DNA of 64,000 bases. It comes from Mogibacterium sp. (GTDB taxonomy: Bacteria; Bacillota; Clostridia; Peptostreptococcales; Anaerovoracaceae). How positions within the stretch are numbered: position 1 is the first letter of the stretch; each line of letters opens with the position of its first letter. Positions 14,865 to 23,688 of the stretch are shown here, piece after piece. Location: assembly GCA_017510725.1 (NCBI GenBank), contig JAFWMD010000027.1, positions 57,831 through 121,830 on the forward strand, given 5' to 3'. Both the position numbers and the translations under genes were made by a program. The notes under the pieces were generated by a model. That model did not search any database. It was not told the origin of the DNA and saw only the letters and a program-made list of their open reading frames with translations.

Positions 14865-17760
14865 CGAACTTATCAAAGATCTTGACATAAGTATACAGGA
14901 ATTAAAGGGATACGCGGATAAGCTGGGTATCGCCATCAGTTCTGCAAGATCCACGATCGAAGATCAGGCTGCAGAGAGACTGACGAGATCTATAAACATG
15001 ATGAGAGGAACTTCCTCCGGATCCAAGGCCGGCGGAAACAAGCCTAAGATCAAAGCCATCCCTGTAGTGCATAAAGAAGGAGCCAGACCTAAGCCGCCTA
15101 TCGGAAAGCCGGTAATCCCAAAGAAGCCTGCAGAGCCTAAAAAGGAAGAACCTGCTGAAGAGATCCCTGCTGAGGAAAAGGCAGAAGCAGTCGCCGAACC
15201 TGCAGTCGAAGAGACTGAAGTTAAGGCAGCTGAGGTTCCTGTTGCTGTAAAAGAGCCGGAAGAACCAAAGCCGGCAGCAGAAGAACCGGAGATTTCTGAT
15301 ACGCCTGCAGCACCTGAAAAAGAAGAACCTGCTGAAGAGAAGGCAGATGCTGAGAAGGAACCTGCGGCCGAAAAGACTGAGGAAAAAGCAGAAGAAAAAC
15401 CTGCTGATGTTCCTGCTGAAGAAAAGGCGCCGGATAAGGAAACTCCTAAGGAAACTCCTAAAGAAGAGACGGCAAAGCCTGAACCTGAAAAGGAAGAGGA
15501 GTATGTAAATGCTCCTGGTAAGCCTATGCGCTTCAAGAAGATCTCTGATGCAGAGACTGAAAGGAAAAAGGCAGAGGAGCAGAAGAAGCTTCAGCGCGAG
15601 AGGAGAGCCCAGAACAAGGCTTCGGATGGAGACAGGAAGAAATCCCCGAAAAACAAAGGCGAAGGCGGAAAGGACCGTCAGGATCGTTCTGACCGTAAAG
15701 ACCGTCAGGACCGCAAGGAGCGTACAGAACGTCAGGATCGTCCGAGAAAGCCACAGGGTGACAGACCTGCACCTGCAGCACCGGCAGCAGGCGGAGGCAA
15801 AGCGGCCAAGGGCAAGAGCAAGAAGTTCTTCGATAACCGCGACAGAGACAAGCAGTCCAGATTTGACAGGCGTGAAGATGGCCCGGGCGGACGCAGAAAT
15901 ACCACCAATAATATCTATGATGAGGCTGCTCTTGAGAAGCAGGAGCGTCATAAGAGAAAATACAAGACCAAGGTAGTTGAAGAACCTACGGTTGAGGAAC
16001 TTCTGCCTGAAGGAACAATAGCAGTGACAGTTCCGATCACCGTAGCAGGTCTTTCCGAGCAGGCTGAGATCAGCGTCAGCAAGATCATCATGGCAATGAT
16101 GCAGATGGGAGTTATGGCGACTATCAACCAGACTCTCGATAAGGATGCTGTTGAGATGCTTGCTGAGGATCTCGGACTCCAGATCGTCGTAACTGAAGAA
16201 GAGCCTGAAATCGAAGAGCCGGGTATCGACATGCATGAAGACGCCGAGAGCGAACTCAAGCCTCGTCCTCCTATCATCACTGTAATGGGACACGTCGACC
16301 ATGGTAAGACTTCACTGCTCGATGCAATCAGAAACACAAATGTTACTGCAGGAGAATCCGGCGGAATCACACAGCATATCGGTGCTTCTGAGGTAACGAT
16401 CAACGGAAGAAGGATCGTATTCCTTGATACACCGGGTCACGAAGCGTTTACTACGATGCGTGCCAGAGGTGCGCAGGTTACGGATATCGCTGTACTCGTA
16501 GTAGCTGCAGACGACGGCGTAATGCCGCAGACCATAGAGTCCATAAGCCACGCAAAGGCTGCGAATGTTCCTATCATCGTTGCCATCAATAAGATGGATA
16601 AGCCTGGTGCCAATCCGGACAGGGTAAAACAGGAACTCATGGAGCACGGCGTGCTTGTAGAAGACTGGGGCGGCGATGTCATTTCTGTTCCGGTATCTGC
16701 AAAGAAGGGCGAGGGCATTACAGATCTTCTGGAGATGATACTTCTGCAGGCAGACATGCTCGAGCTCAGGGCAAATCCTGATAGACTGGCTCTCGGAACC
16801 GTTATCGAGGCAAGGCTTGATAAGGCCAAAGGTCCTGTTGCGACTCTCCTCGTTTCAAACGGTACACTCAAGACCGGGCAGAGCGTTGTAGCCGGAACAA
16901 CATCCGGTAAGATCCGTGTCATGACAGACGACAAGGGCAAGACCATCCGCAAGGCCGGTCCGGCCACGGCTGTAGAGATCCTCGGACTTTCAGACGTTCC
17001 TGATGCAGGTGATGCATTCAATGCAGTAAGGGATGACAAGACTGCGCGCGAGATAGCCGCAAACCGTAAGGAGAAGATGAGAGAAGAAGTCCTGGCCAAG
17101 AATGCCAGCATGACTCTTGAAAAGCTCTTCAGTCAGATTCAGGAAGGCGAAGCCAAGGAGCTCAACCTTATCGTCAAGGCTGACGTGCAGGGATCTGTCG
17201 GAGCTATCATTACTTCACTCGAGAAACTCGAGACTCCTGAGGTCAAGATCAATGTCATCCACAGCGGCGTAGGTACTATCAACGAGTCTGACGTAATGCT
17301 CGCTGAAACATCGAACGCCATCATAATCGGATTCAACGTAAGACCTACGACTGCAGTTACCAATCAGGCTCAGGCTGCCGATGTCGAGATCAGACTCTAC
17401 AGAGTCATCTACGATATCATCGACGAGATCCAGGATGCCATGAAGGGCATGCTCGATCCTGAGTATAAGGAAGAAGTACTCGGCAAGGCCGTCGTCAGAG
17501 ACACGTTCAAGGTTCCTGGCGTCGGAATCATCGCCGGCTGCTATGTCAACGAGGGCATCGTAAAGAGAAACGCCCAGGTCAGACTGGTAAGAGACGGCAT
17601 AGTCATCCATGAAGGCGTTATCAGCTCACTCAGAAGATTCAAGGACGACGTCAGGGAAGTCAATGCAGGATACGAGTGCGGACTCGGTATCGAGAAGTAC
17701 AACGACGTTAAGCCTGACGACGTGATCGAATGCTTCAACATGGTTGAAGTAGCACGTTAA
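14848..17760 (+). CDS. infB: Translation initiation factor IF-2
   Basis: GTPase that places initiator tRNA on the 30S subunit. It has 970 residues. The N-terminal IF2 helix domain ([12 protein letters not shown]) is followed by a long disordered stretch (about 60-380) rich in Glu, Pro, Ala and Lys, including Asp-Arg repeats near 275-300. A second IF2-N domain ([17 protein letters not shown]) comes next. The G domain has GHVDHGKT (about 481-488), DTPGHE and NKMDKP, then domains II-IV. AAGGAGG at 14836-14842 fixes the start, overlapping ylxR. The linker is compositionally like the tail of the penicillin-binding protein upstream. Confidence 0.97.
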   Translation: MSKKVSELIKDLDISIQELKGYADKLGIAISSARSTIEDQAAERLTRSINMMRGTSSGSKAGGNKPKIKAIPVVHKEGARPKPPIGKPVIPKKPAEPKKEEPAEEIPAEEKAEAVAEPAVEETEVKAAEVPVAVKEPEEPKPAAEEPEISDTPAAPEKEEPAEEKADAEKEPAAEKTEEKAEEKPADVPAEEKAPDKETPKETPKEETAKPEPEKEEEYVNAPGKPMRFKKISDAETERKKAEEQKKLQRERRAQNKASDGDRKKSPKNKGEGGKDRQDRSDRKDRQDRKERTERQDRPRKPQGDRPAPAAPAAGGGKAAKGKSKKFFDNRDRDKQSRFDRREDGPGGRRNTTNNIYDEAALEKQERHKRKYKTKVVEEPTVEELLPEGTIAVTVPITVAGLSEQAEISVSKIIMAMMQMGVMATINQTLDKDAVEMLAEDLGLQIVVTEEEPEIEEPGIDMHEDAESELKPRPPIITVMGHVDHGKTSLLDAIRNTNVTAGESGGITQHIGASEVTINGRRIVFLDTPGHEAFTTMRARGAQVTDIAVLVVAADDGVMPQTIESISHAKAANVPIIVAINKMDKPGANPDRVKQELMEHGVLVEDWGGDVISVPVSAKKGEGITDLLEMILLQADMLELRANPDRLALGTVIEARLDKAKGPVATLLVSNGTLKTGQSVVAGTTSGKIRVMTDDKGKTIRKAGPATAVEILGLSDVPDAGDAFNAVRDDKTAREIAANRKEKMREEVLAKNASMTLEKLFSQIQEGEAKELNLIVKADVQGSVGAIITSLEKLETPEVKINVIHSGVGTINESDVMLAETSNAIIIGFNVRPTTAVTNQAQAADVEIRLYRVIYDIIDEIQDAMKGMLDPEYKEEVLGKAVVRDTFKVPGVGIIAGCYVNEGIVKRNAQVRLVRDGIVIHEGVISSLRRFKDDVREVNAGYECGLGIEKYNDVKPDDVIECFNMVEVAR

Positions 17761-17773
17761 TAACGGAGAAAAA

Positions 17774-18148
17774 ATGGCTAAATACAGACAGGGAAGGCTC
17801 AGTGAAGAGATAAAGAAAAGCGTAAGCGGTTTTCTCATCAACGGAGCCAAGGACCCGGCACTTACTTCAAGAATAATAAGCATAACAGGCGTTGACGTGA
17901 CACGTGACTTAAGCTATGCCACGATCTACGTTTCGCCTGTATGCCTTTCGGATGAGGACAAGGAAATGGTGTACTCCGGTGTTCTCGCCGGCTTTGAGCG
18001 CGCAAAAGGCGCCATCAGGGGCCAGGTGTCGAGAGACATCAAGCTGAGACATACACCTGAGCTTATCTTTAAACTTGATTCATCACAGGACTACGGAAGA
18101 CATATCGATTCCATAATCGACAGTCTTACATACAGCAACGAGGAATGA
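17774..18148 (+). CDS. rbfA: Ribosome-binding factor A
   Basis: KH-fold 30S assembly factor acting on the 5' helix of 16S rRNA, needed for growth in the cold. The 124 residues show the usual start (YRQGRLSEEIKKSVS), ITGVDVTRDLSYATIYVS and the LRHTPELIFKLDSS signature. CGGAGA lies before the ATG, 13 bases after infB. Its stop overlaps the next ATG (ATGA), so nrnA is translationally coupled. Confidence 0.95.
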   Translation: MAKYRQGRLSEEIKKSVSGFLINGAKDPALTSRIISITGVDVTRDLSYATIYVSPVCLSDEDKEMVYSGVLAGFERAKGAIRGQVSRDIKLRHTPELIFKLDSSQDYGRHIDSIIDSLTYSNEE

Positions 18149-19119
18149 ACGATACAATTAAAAGCATCGCAACAATAATGAAGGATCTTGACGGCATACT
18201 GCTGTTCCCGCACACTAACATGGACGGGGATGCGCTGGGCTCATGCACGGCTCTTTGTCTTGCGCTGAGAAGCCTCGGAAAAAAGGCTTATGTCATGATC
18301 AACGAACCGGTGCCAAAGAATCTTGATTTCCTCGAGTGCGGATGCACTACAACTGATGACAGCGTTCTCGACGATGTGCAGCTTTCGCTCATGATAGACT
18401 GCAACGGCATGAACCGTATCACAGGCAGGGAAAAGGCCTGGGAAAGAGGACGCCTTAAGGGCTGCTTCGACCATCACGCTACCAAGGCCAAGGATATCAG
18501 ATACGATTTTTCAAGGATCGAGCCAAAGTCCGCAGCGGTGGGTGAGATCGTATATAACGTGATAAGAGCTCTCGGTGTCGAGATATCTCTCGATATTGCC
18601 AACTGCATATTCACTGCCATCACTACGGATACCGGCAACTTCCAGCACAGCAACACTACGAGCCGCTCGCATGAGATAGCGGGACATCTGTACAAGATCG
18701 AAGGCTTCAATTCAAAGATCATCTCTGCGCTCATCTATGACCGCAGATCCAAGGAAGCGCTCAAAATGGAAAGCGAGGTCATCTCGTCCCTTAGGTTTTA
18801 CGCTGACGGCAAGCTTGCTGTCGGAAAGGTAACGCAGAAGCTGCTTAAGGAAAACGGCTGTACCCTGGATGAGGCAGATGGCATCATACAGAAGATGATG
18901 AGTATCGACGGAGTTGAGGGGGCCTGCCTTTTCAAGGAGACCGAGACAAACGTAAGGGCCAGCCTGAGGGGAAGGACTTATGCAAACATGGCCTCAGCTG
19001 CATCCAAGTTCGGCGGCGGCGGTCATACACTGGCAGCCGGCTGCACGTTCTTCATGCCTCTTGAGGAGGCTGAAAAGCTGTTTATACCGGTGCTCATAGA
19101 TACCGTGAATGCCCACTGA
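18145..19119 (+). CDS. nrnA: DHH/DHHA1 phosphoesterase, oligoribonuclease NrnA-like
   Basis: Degrades nanoRNAs and/or dephosphorylates pAp in the cytoplasm. The 324 residues carry NMDGDALGS (near 22-30), IDCNG (near 83), the DHH motif CFDHHA (near 108), TDTGNFQHSN and the DHHA1 end GGGGHTLAAGC. All metal ligands appear present. It overlaps rbfA by four bases, as in many Firmicutes where nrnA sits between rbfA and truB. A cyclic-dinucleotide phosphodiesterase role (GdpP type) is unlikely because there are no membrane or PAS parts. Confidence 0.92.
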   Translation: MNDTIKSIATIMKDLDGILLFPHTNMDGDALGSCTALCLALRSLGKKAYVMINEPVPKNLDFLECGCTTTDDSVLDDVQLSLMIDCNGMNRITGREKAWERGRLKGCFDHHATKAKDIRYDFSRIEPKSAAVGEIVYNVIRALGVEISLDIANCIFTAITTDTGNFQHSNTTSRSHEIAGHLYKIEGFNSKIISALIYDRRSKEALKMESEVISSLRFYADGKLAVGKVTQKLLKENGCTLDEADGIIQKMMSIDGVEGACLFKETETNVRASLRGRTYANMASAASKFGGGGHTLAAGCTFFMPLEEAEKLFIPVLIDTVNAH

Positions 19120-19124
19120 CTGAA

Positions 19125-20069
19125 ATGACAGACGGAATCATAAATGTAAACAAGCCGGCCGGATGGACATCACAGGATGTCTGCTCAAAACTCAGGCACG
19201 TGCTTCATATAAAGAAAATAGGACACACAGGAACGCTCGACCCGATGGCTACGGGCGTTTTGCCTGTCTGTATGGGTAATGCAACGCGCATAATCGAATA
19301 CTATGATAAGGATACAAAGTCATATCACGCTTCGATGAAGCTTGGAGTTGTGACCGATACTCTTGATATAACGGGCAAAGTACTTGAAACGTCCGGATAT
19401 TCAGATGTCGCTGAAAAAGCCGTTACAGAGGCATTTACAGCCTATACAGGCCATGTGCTTCAGATACCTCCGAAGTACTCGGCACTGAAGATCAACGGCA
19501 AAAGAGCATATGATCTCGCGCGCGAAGGAAAAGACTTTCAGATAAAACCGCGGGAGATAACTGTTTATGAAAACAGGATCACACGCTTTGACCCTGAAAG
19601 AGGAGAGATCGAGTTCGATATCACATGCTCAAAGGGAACGTACATACGCACGGTATGTGACGATATAGGCCGCACACTGGGCTGCGGAGCCGTGATGACG
19701 GCATTGACGCGGACTGCATCCGGGTACTTCAGGATAGAAGATGCGCATACGATCGAAGAGATAATCGATGCAGCAGAACAGAACAGTGCTGGCGGCGAAA
19801 GCAGCGAAGAATCTCTCCGTAAAATGATCATCCCGGCTGATGTTACGCTTGAAAAGCTGGGTAAGATACTACTTAACGATAATAGGATTACCGCCTTTCT
19901 GAACGGGAACAGTTCCTGGGGAAACGGATTCAGGATAACGGAACGTTCGCTTTTTGACGGACTGTACCGGGTATATGCCAGAAACACCGTAAATGGCCGG
20001 GATACTTCTTTCCTGGGGGTAGCTGTAATTGAAAACGGCTCACTTGTGCCAAGAAAGGTCATCCGGTAA
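19125..20069 (+). CDS. truB: tRNA pseudouridine(55) synthase
   Basis: Makes pseudouridine 55 in the T loop of tRNA. The 314 residues start with INVNKPAGWTSQDV and hold the catalytic aspartate in GHTGTLDPMATGVLP. Later blocks are PPKYSALKINGKRAYDLAR and CSKGTYIRTVCDDIG. The C-terminal part (from about 230) is PUA-like but diverged. No clear ribosome site is seen; the start lies six bases after the nrnA stop, so re-initiation is likely. Confidence 0.95.
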   Translation: MTDGIINVNKPAGWTSQDVCSKLRHVLHIKKIGHTGTLDPMATGVLPVCMGNATRIIEYYDKDTKSYHASMKLGVVTDTLDITGKVLETSGYSDVAEKAVTEAFTAYTGHVLQIPPKYSALKINGKRAYDLAREGKDFQIKPREITVYENRITRFDPERGEIEFDITCSKGTYIRTVCDDIGRTLGCGAVMTALTRTASGYFRIEDAHTIEEIIDAAEQNSAGGESSEESLRKMIIPADVTLEKLGKILLNDNRITAFLNGNSSWGNGFRITERSLFDGLYRVYARNTVNGRDTSFLGVAVIENGSLVPRKVIR

Positions 20070-20104
20070 TATATCAGATCAATAAATACATCGCTTTATA
20101 AGAA

Positions 20105-21049
20105 ATGCAAATCATTACATGCCTAGATCAGTTAAATTTAAAAAAGAAGACTTCCGTAGCACTTGGAAACTTTGACGGTATACATACAGGACACAGGGAG
20201 ATCTTCCGCGCAGCCCTTGATGCTGCAGAAAAGCAGGGACTTGATTCTCTCTGTTTTACATTTTCAAACCACCCATTCAACTTTATTCTCAGGCGCGATG
20301 ACGGCGATCCGGACGCGGTAAAGCTCATATGCACAGAAGATGAAAAGATAGCTCTCATAGAGGACATGGGCTTCGACATTCTCGTGAACGTTCCGTTTGA
20401 TGAACATATCATGGTAATGCAGGCACACGATTTCTTCTCTGATATCGTAAGGGACAAGCTGAATGCAGGATATGTCTCTGTAGGGTTCAACTATACCTAC
20501 GGCGCAAGGGCAATGGGCAGACCAGATACTCTGCGCAGGGAATGTGCAGAAGCCGGGATCGGAGTGAGCATACATGATGCGGTAATAGTGGACGGCGAAG
20601 TTGTCAGCTCTACACTCATACGTGAGATGATTGCTACCGGAAACATGGAAATGACTGCAAAGCTGCTGGGAAGACCGTATTCTTTCACCGGCACTGTCTC
20701 ACATGGCAAAAGGCTTGGGACCCGTATGGGCATTCCGACCATCAATATTCCTGCACCTGGTAGGCAGATGCTGCCTCCTAACGGAGTTTACTTCAGCCGT
20801 ATCCTCATAGGCGGTGTCACATATAACAGTGTATCAAATATCGGAATGAATCCGACCGTAAATGCGGACAGCATGCGAAAGACGATAGAGACCAATATCT
20901 TCGATTATGATGATGATGCCTACGGACAGGAAATAACCGTTTATTTTGATCATTTTTCGCGCGGAGAAAGGAAGTTCAGGAACAAGGAAGAGCTTTTTGC
21001 ACAGATCGCGCGCGACTGCGAAAACGCCCGGAATTATCGAAAAAAGTAA
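20105..21049 (+). CDS. ribF: Bifunctional riboflavin kinase / FAD synthetase
   Basis: Turns riboflavin into FMN and FMN into FAD. The 314 residues have an N-terminal nucleotidyltransferase domain (VALGNFDGIHTGHREIF near 19-35, VGFNYTYGARAMG, a VSSTLIREMI motif near 175) and a C-terminal flavokinase domain (SGTV-type start VSHGKRLGTRMGIPTINI, GMNPTV, ETNIFDYD). No FMN riboswitch is seen upstream; the 35-base gap to truB suggests operon expression. Position between truB and rpsO is usual in Firmicutes. Confidence 0.95.
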   Translation: MQIITCLDQLNLKKKTSVALGNFDGIHTGHREIFRAALDAAEKQGLDSLCFTFSNHPFNFILRRDDGDPDAVKLICTEDEKIALIEDMGFDILVNVPFDEHIMVMQAHDFFSDIVRDKLNAGYVSVGFNYTYGARAMGRPDTLRRECAEAGIGVSIHDAVIVDGEVVSSTLIREMIATGNMEMTAKLLGRPYSFTGTVSHGKRLGTRMGIPTINIPAPGRQMLPPNGVYFSRILIGGVTYNSVSNIGMNPTVNADSMRKTIETNIFDYDDDAYGQEITVYFDHFSRGERKFRNKEELFAQIARDCENARNYRKK

Positions 21050-21078
21050 TAGACATCACGTTTCATTCGTGTTAATAT
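21050..21078 (+). promoter_or_regulatory. Promoter of rpsO-pnp
   Basis: TAGACA (21050-21055), 17 bp, TAATAT (21073-21078), with TGT before the -10. Transcription would start near 21085 and include the structured rpsO leader. Confidence 0.6.
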
Positions 21079-21105
21079 ACCAACGTTGTAAATCAATTCA
21101 ATATA

Positions 21106-21150
21106 CCCGCGCCGCAGTGGTTCGCATCTCCGACGGCCACGCAGAGCGGG
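21106..21150 (+). promoter_or_regulatory. Structured rpsO leader, probable S15 autoregulatory element
   Basis: CCCGC (21106-21110) pairs with GCGGG (21146-21150). Inside it, GTGG (21117-21120) pairs with CCAC (21137-21140), and TCG (21122-21124) with CGA (21131-21133). A multi-helix leader just before the rpsO ribosome site fits the known habit of S15 to bind and repress its own mRNA. The exact S15 contacts are not proven by this reading. Confidence 0.55.
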
Positions 21151-21177
21151 CGAACTAAAGAAAAGGAGTTTATTTTT

Positions 21178-21444
21178 ATGCTTACAAAAGAGAAAAAACA
21201 GGAAATTATTAAAGAGTATGCCATCAAGGAAGGTGACACAGGTTCCCCTGAAGTTCAGGTAGCTATCCTTACTTTCAGAATCAACGACCTCAATGAGCAC
21301 CTTAAGGAGCATCATAAAGACCACCACTCCAGAAGAGGTCTTCTGAAGATGGTAGGACAGAGAAGAAACCTTCTCAAGTACCTCAGAGAGACAGATATCG
21401 ACAGATACAGAAGCCTGATCGCTCGTCTCGGACTGAGAAAATAA
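21178..21444 (+). CDS. rpsO: Small ribosomal subunit protein S15
   Basis: Primary 16S rRNA-binding protein of the 30S platform. The 88 residues match the universal length and show [51 protein letters not shown] and [21 protein letters not shown] precedes the start. It has its own promoter and a structured leader, and is followed by a hairpin before pnp, so pnp expression depends on read-through. Confidence 0.98.
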   Translation: MLTKEKKQEIIKEYAIKEGDTGSPEVQVAILTFRINDLNEHLKEHHKDHHSRRGLLKMVGQRRNLLKYLRETDIDRYRSLIARLGLRK

Positions 21445-21456
21445 TATCTGACAACG

Positions 21457-21489
21457 AAGCGGGAGCACGCCTCCCGCTTTGTATGTATT
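21457..21489 (+). terminator. Hairpin between rpsO and pnp
   Basis: AAGCGGGAG (21457-21465) pairs with CTCCCGCTT (21471-21479) across CACGC, followed by a broken T-rich tract. It probably acts as a partial terminator or RNA processing site between rpsO and pnp, as reported for this gene pair in other bacteria. Confidence 0.7.
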
Positions 21490-21540
21490 TAGTTAATGCC
21501 CATAGGAAAAGAAAGATTAACAGGAAGGAGTTGTTAATAA

Positions 21541-23688
21541 ATGGGTAGATTTGAAGATTACAGAACATTCAGGACAGCACTTGGCGGAAGACTTCTCGAA
21601 GTCGAGATCGGCAAGCTTGCTGAGCAGGCAAACGGACAGGCTACGGTCAGATACGGAGATACGGTCGTAAGCTGCACGGTCTGCGCAAGCAAGGAGCCAA
21701 AGCAGGACGTTGATTTCTTCCCGCTTACATGCAATTTTGAAGAAAAACTTTACGCGGTAGGCAAAATCCCGGGCGGATATATCAAGAGAGAGGGACGTCC
21801 GAGTGATAAGGCAACTCTCACTTCGAGACTGATCGACAGACCGCTCAGACCGCTCTTCCCAAAGGGATACAGAAATGACGTAGTAGTAACGGCAACCGCT
21901 CTGTCGGTAGACCACGACTGCTCACCTGAGGTAGCATCACTGATCGGTACTTCGACAGCGATAGCAATCTCTGACATCCCATGGGACGGTCCTACAGCAG
22001 GCGTTGTCGTAGGCAGAGTTGACGGAGATTTCGTTATCAACCCTACATTCGAGCAGAGACAGGTATCCGACCTTAACCTTACAGTCTGCGGTACCGAAGA
22101 AGCCATCATGATGGTAGAGGCAGGAGCTAATGAGCTTCCAGAAGACCAGATGCTCGAGGCTATCCTTACAGGTCACGAAGAGATCAAGAACATCTGCAGA
22201 TTCATCAAGGAGATCGTTGCAGAAGTAGGTAAGGAAAAGCAGGATTACGTAGTATTCAAGGCAGGCGAAGATGTAGACGCAGCTGTCAGGGAATACGCTA
22301 CACAGAAGATGGTAGATGCCATCTACACATTTGACAAGCAGGAGAGACTTGCCAACATGGACGCTGTCGCAGTCGATGCAAAGGAACACTTTGCAGAGGA
22401 ATTCGAAGACAGAATGGCTGAAGTTGACGAGGTTCTCTACAACATCAAGAAGGAAGAAGTCAGACGCCGTATACTCGAAGAGGGCGTACGTCCTGACAAC
22501 AGAAGACCTGACGAGATCAGACCGCTCTGGAGCGAGACCGGTTATCTTCCGAGAACACACGGATCCGGACTCTTCAAGAGAGGACAGACTCAGGTACTCT
22601 CCGTTTGCACACTCGCACCGCTTTCAGAGGCTCAGTACCTCGATGGTATCGATGACGACGTGACACGCAAGAGATACATGCATCAGTACAACTTCCCTGG
22701 ATACTGCACGGGCGAGGCTAAGCCTAGCAGATCACCTGGAAGAAGAGAGATCGGACACGGAGCTCTCGCAGAAAGAGCGCTGCTGCCTGTACTCCCTAGC
22801 GAAGAGGAATTCCCATATGCCATCAGAGTCGTCTCCGAGGTAATGTCCTCGAACGGTTCCTCCTCGATGGCATCTACATGCGGATCCACACTTGCACTGA
22901 TGGACGCAGGCGTTCCTATCAGGAAACCGGTTTCCGGTATTGCAATGGGACTCATCGAAGGATTCAATGAGGACGGATCGAGCAAGTTCGCCATCCTCTC
23001 AGACATCCAGGGAATGGAAGACTTCCTGGGCGATATGGACTTCAAGGTCACAGGTACTCCTGACGGCGTAACAGCTCTCCAGATGGATATCAAGGTTCAC
23101 GGCCTCAACAGAGAGATCCTCGAACAGGCTCTTGAACAGGCTAAGATCGGCAGGGCAAAAATCCTCGAGAACATGCTTGAAGAGATCCCTGAGCCAAGAG
23201 CAGAGCTCAGCAAATATGCTCCTAGATTCATCAGCATGAGAGTTGACCCTGACAAGATCAGACTGGTCATCGGACCGGGAGGAAAGACTGTCAACAGGAT
23301 CGTCGATGAAACAGGTGCAAAGATCGATATCTCTGATGAAGATGTCGGATTCATCGCTATCTATGCAGTCGATCAGGAAAGCGCTGAGGCTGCAAAGAGA
23401 GAGATCGAGCTCATCACAAAGGAAGTGGAAGTAGGTGAGACTTACGAAGGTAAGGTTACAAGGATCATGAACTTCGGAGCATTCCTTGAGATCCTTCCGG
23501 GCAAGGAAGGCCTGCTGCACATCTCCAAGATGGCTGACCACAGGGTAGCTAAGGTCGAGGATGTAATGAACATCGGTGATGTTGTAAAGGTAAAGGTCAC
23601 TGAGATCGACAGCCAGAACCGCATCAATCTTGAACGTCCTGACGTTAAACGTTCTGACGCTAAGCGTTCTGACACTAAGAGAAAATAA
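21541..23688 (+). CDS. pnp: Polyribonucleotide nucleotidyltransferase (PNPase)
   Basis: Phosphorolytic 3'-5' exoribonuclease and RNA tailing enzyme of the degradosome. The 715 residues run through the first RNase PH domain ([13 protein letters not shown]), the alpha domain, the catalytic second PH domain (about 310-545; [25 protein letters not shown]), the KH domain ([16 protein letters not shown] near 578) and the S1 domain ([26 protein letters not shown]). The extreme C-terminus is a basic three-unit repeat coded by 15-bp tandem repeats. AAGGAG precedes the start. Unusually, ppk follows with no gap. Confidence 0.97.
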   Translation: MGRFEDYRTFRTALGGRLLEVEIGKLAEQANGQATVRYGDTVVSCTVCASKEPKQDVDFFPLTCNFEEKLYAVGKIPGGYIKREGRPSDKATLTSRLIDRPLRPLFPKGYRNDVVVTATALSVDHDCSPEVASLIGTSTAIAISDIPWDGPTAGVVVGRVDGDFVINPTFEQRQVSDLNLTVCGTEEAIMMVEAGANELPEDQMLEAILTGHEEIKNICRFIKEIVAEVGKEKQDYVVFKAGEDVDAAVREYATQKMVDAIYTFDKQERLANMDAVAVDAKEHFAEEFEDRMAEVDEVLYNIKKEEVRRRILEEGVRPDNRRPDEIRPLWSETGYLPRTHGSGLFKRGQTQVLSVCTLAPLSEAQYLDGIDDDVTRKRYMHQYNFPGYCTGEAKPSRSPGRREIGHGALAERALLPVLPSEEEFPYAIRVVSEVMSSNGSSSMASTCGSTLALMDAGVPIRKPVSGIAMGLIEGFNEDGSSKFAILSDIQGMEDFLGDMDFKVTGTPDGVTALQMDIKVHGLNREILEQALEQAKIGRAKILENMLEEIPEPRAELSKYAPRFISMRVDPDKIRLVIGPGGKTVNRIVDETGAKIDISDEDVGFIAIYAVDQESAEAAKREIELITKEVEVGETYEGKVTRIMNFGAFLEILPGKEGLLHISKMADHRVAKVEDVMNIGDVVKVKVTEIDSQNRINLERPDVKRSDAKRSDTKRK
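23641..23685 (+). repeat. Three imperfect 15-bp tandem repeats at the 3' end of pnp
   Basis: Units at 23641-23655, 23656-23670 and 23671-23685 each begin GAC and read Asp-(Val/Ala/Thr)-Lys-Arg-(Ser/Lys). They add a basic tail after the S1 domain and end at the stop codon, one base before ppk begins. Confidence 0.75.

Noticed and set aside
14902-16302. 466-codon reverse frame opposite infB
   Set aside because: It is the mirror of the Glu/Lys/Pro-rich IF-2 linker, giving an artificial Phe/Leu/Arg/Ser-rich product.
20070-20104. FMN riboswitch before ribF
   Set aside because: Only 35 bases separate truB and ribF; no room and no conserved RFN elements.
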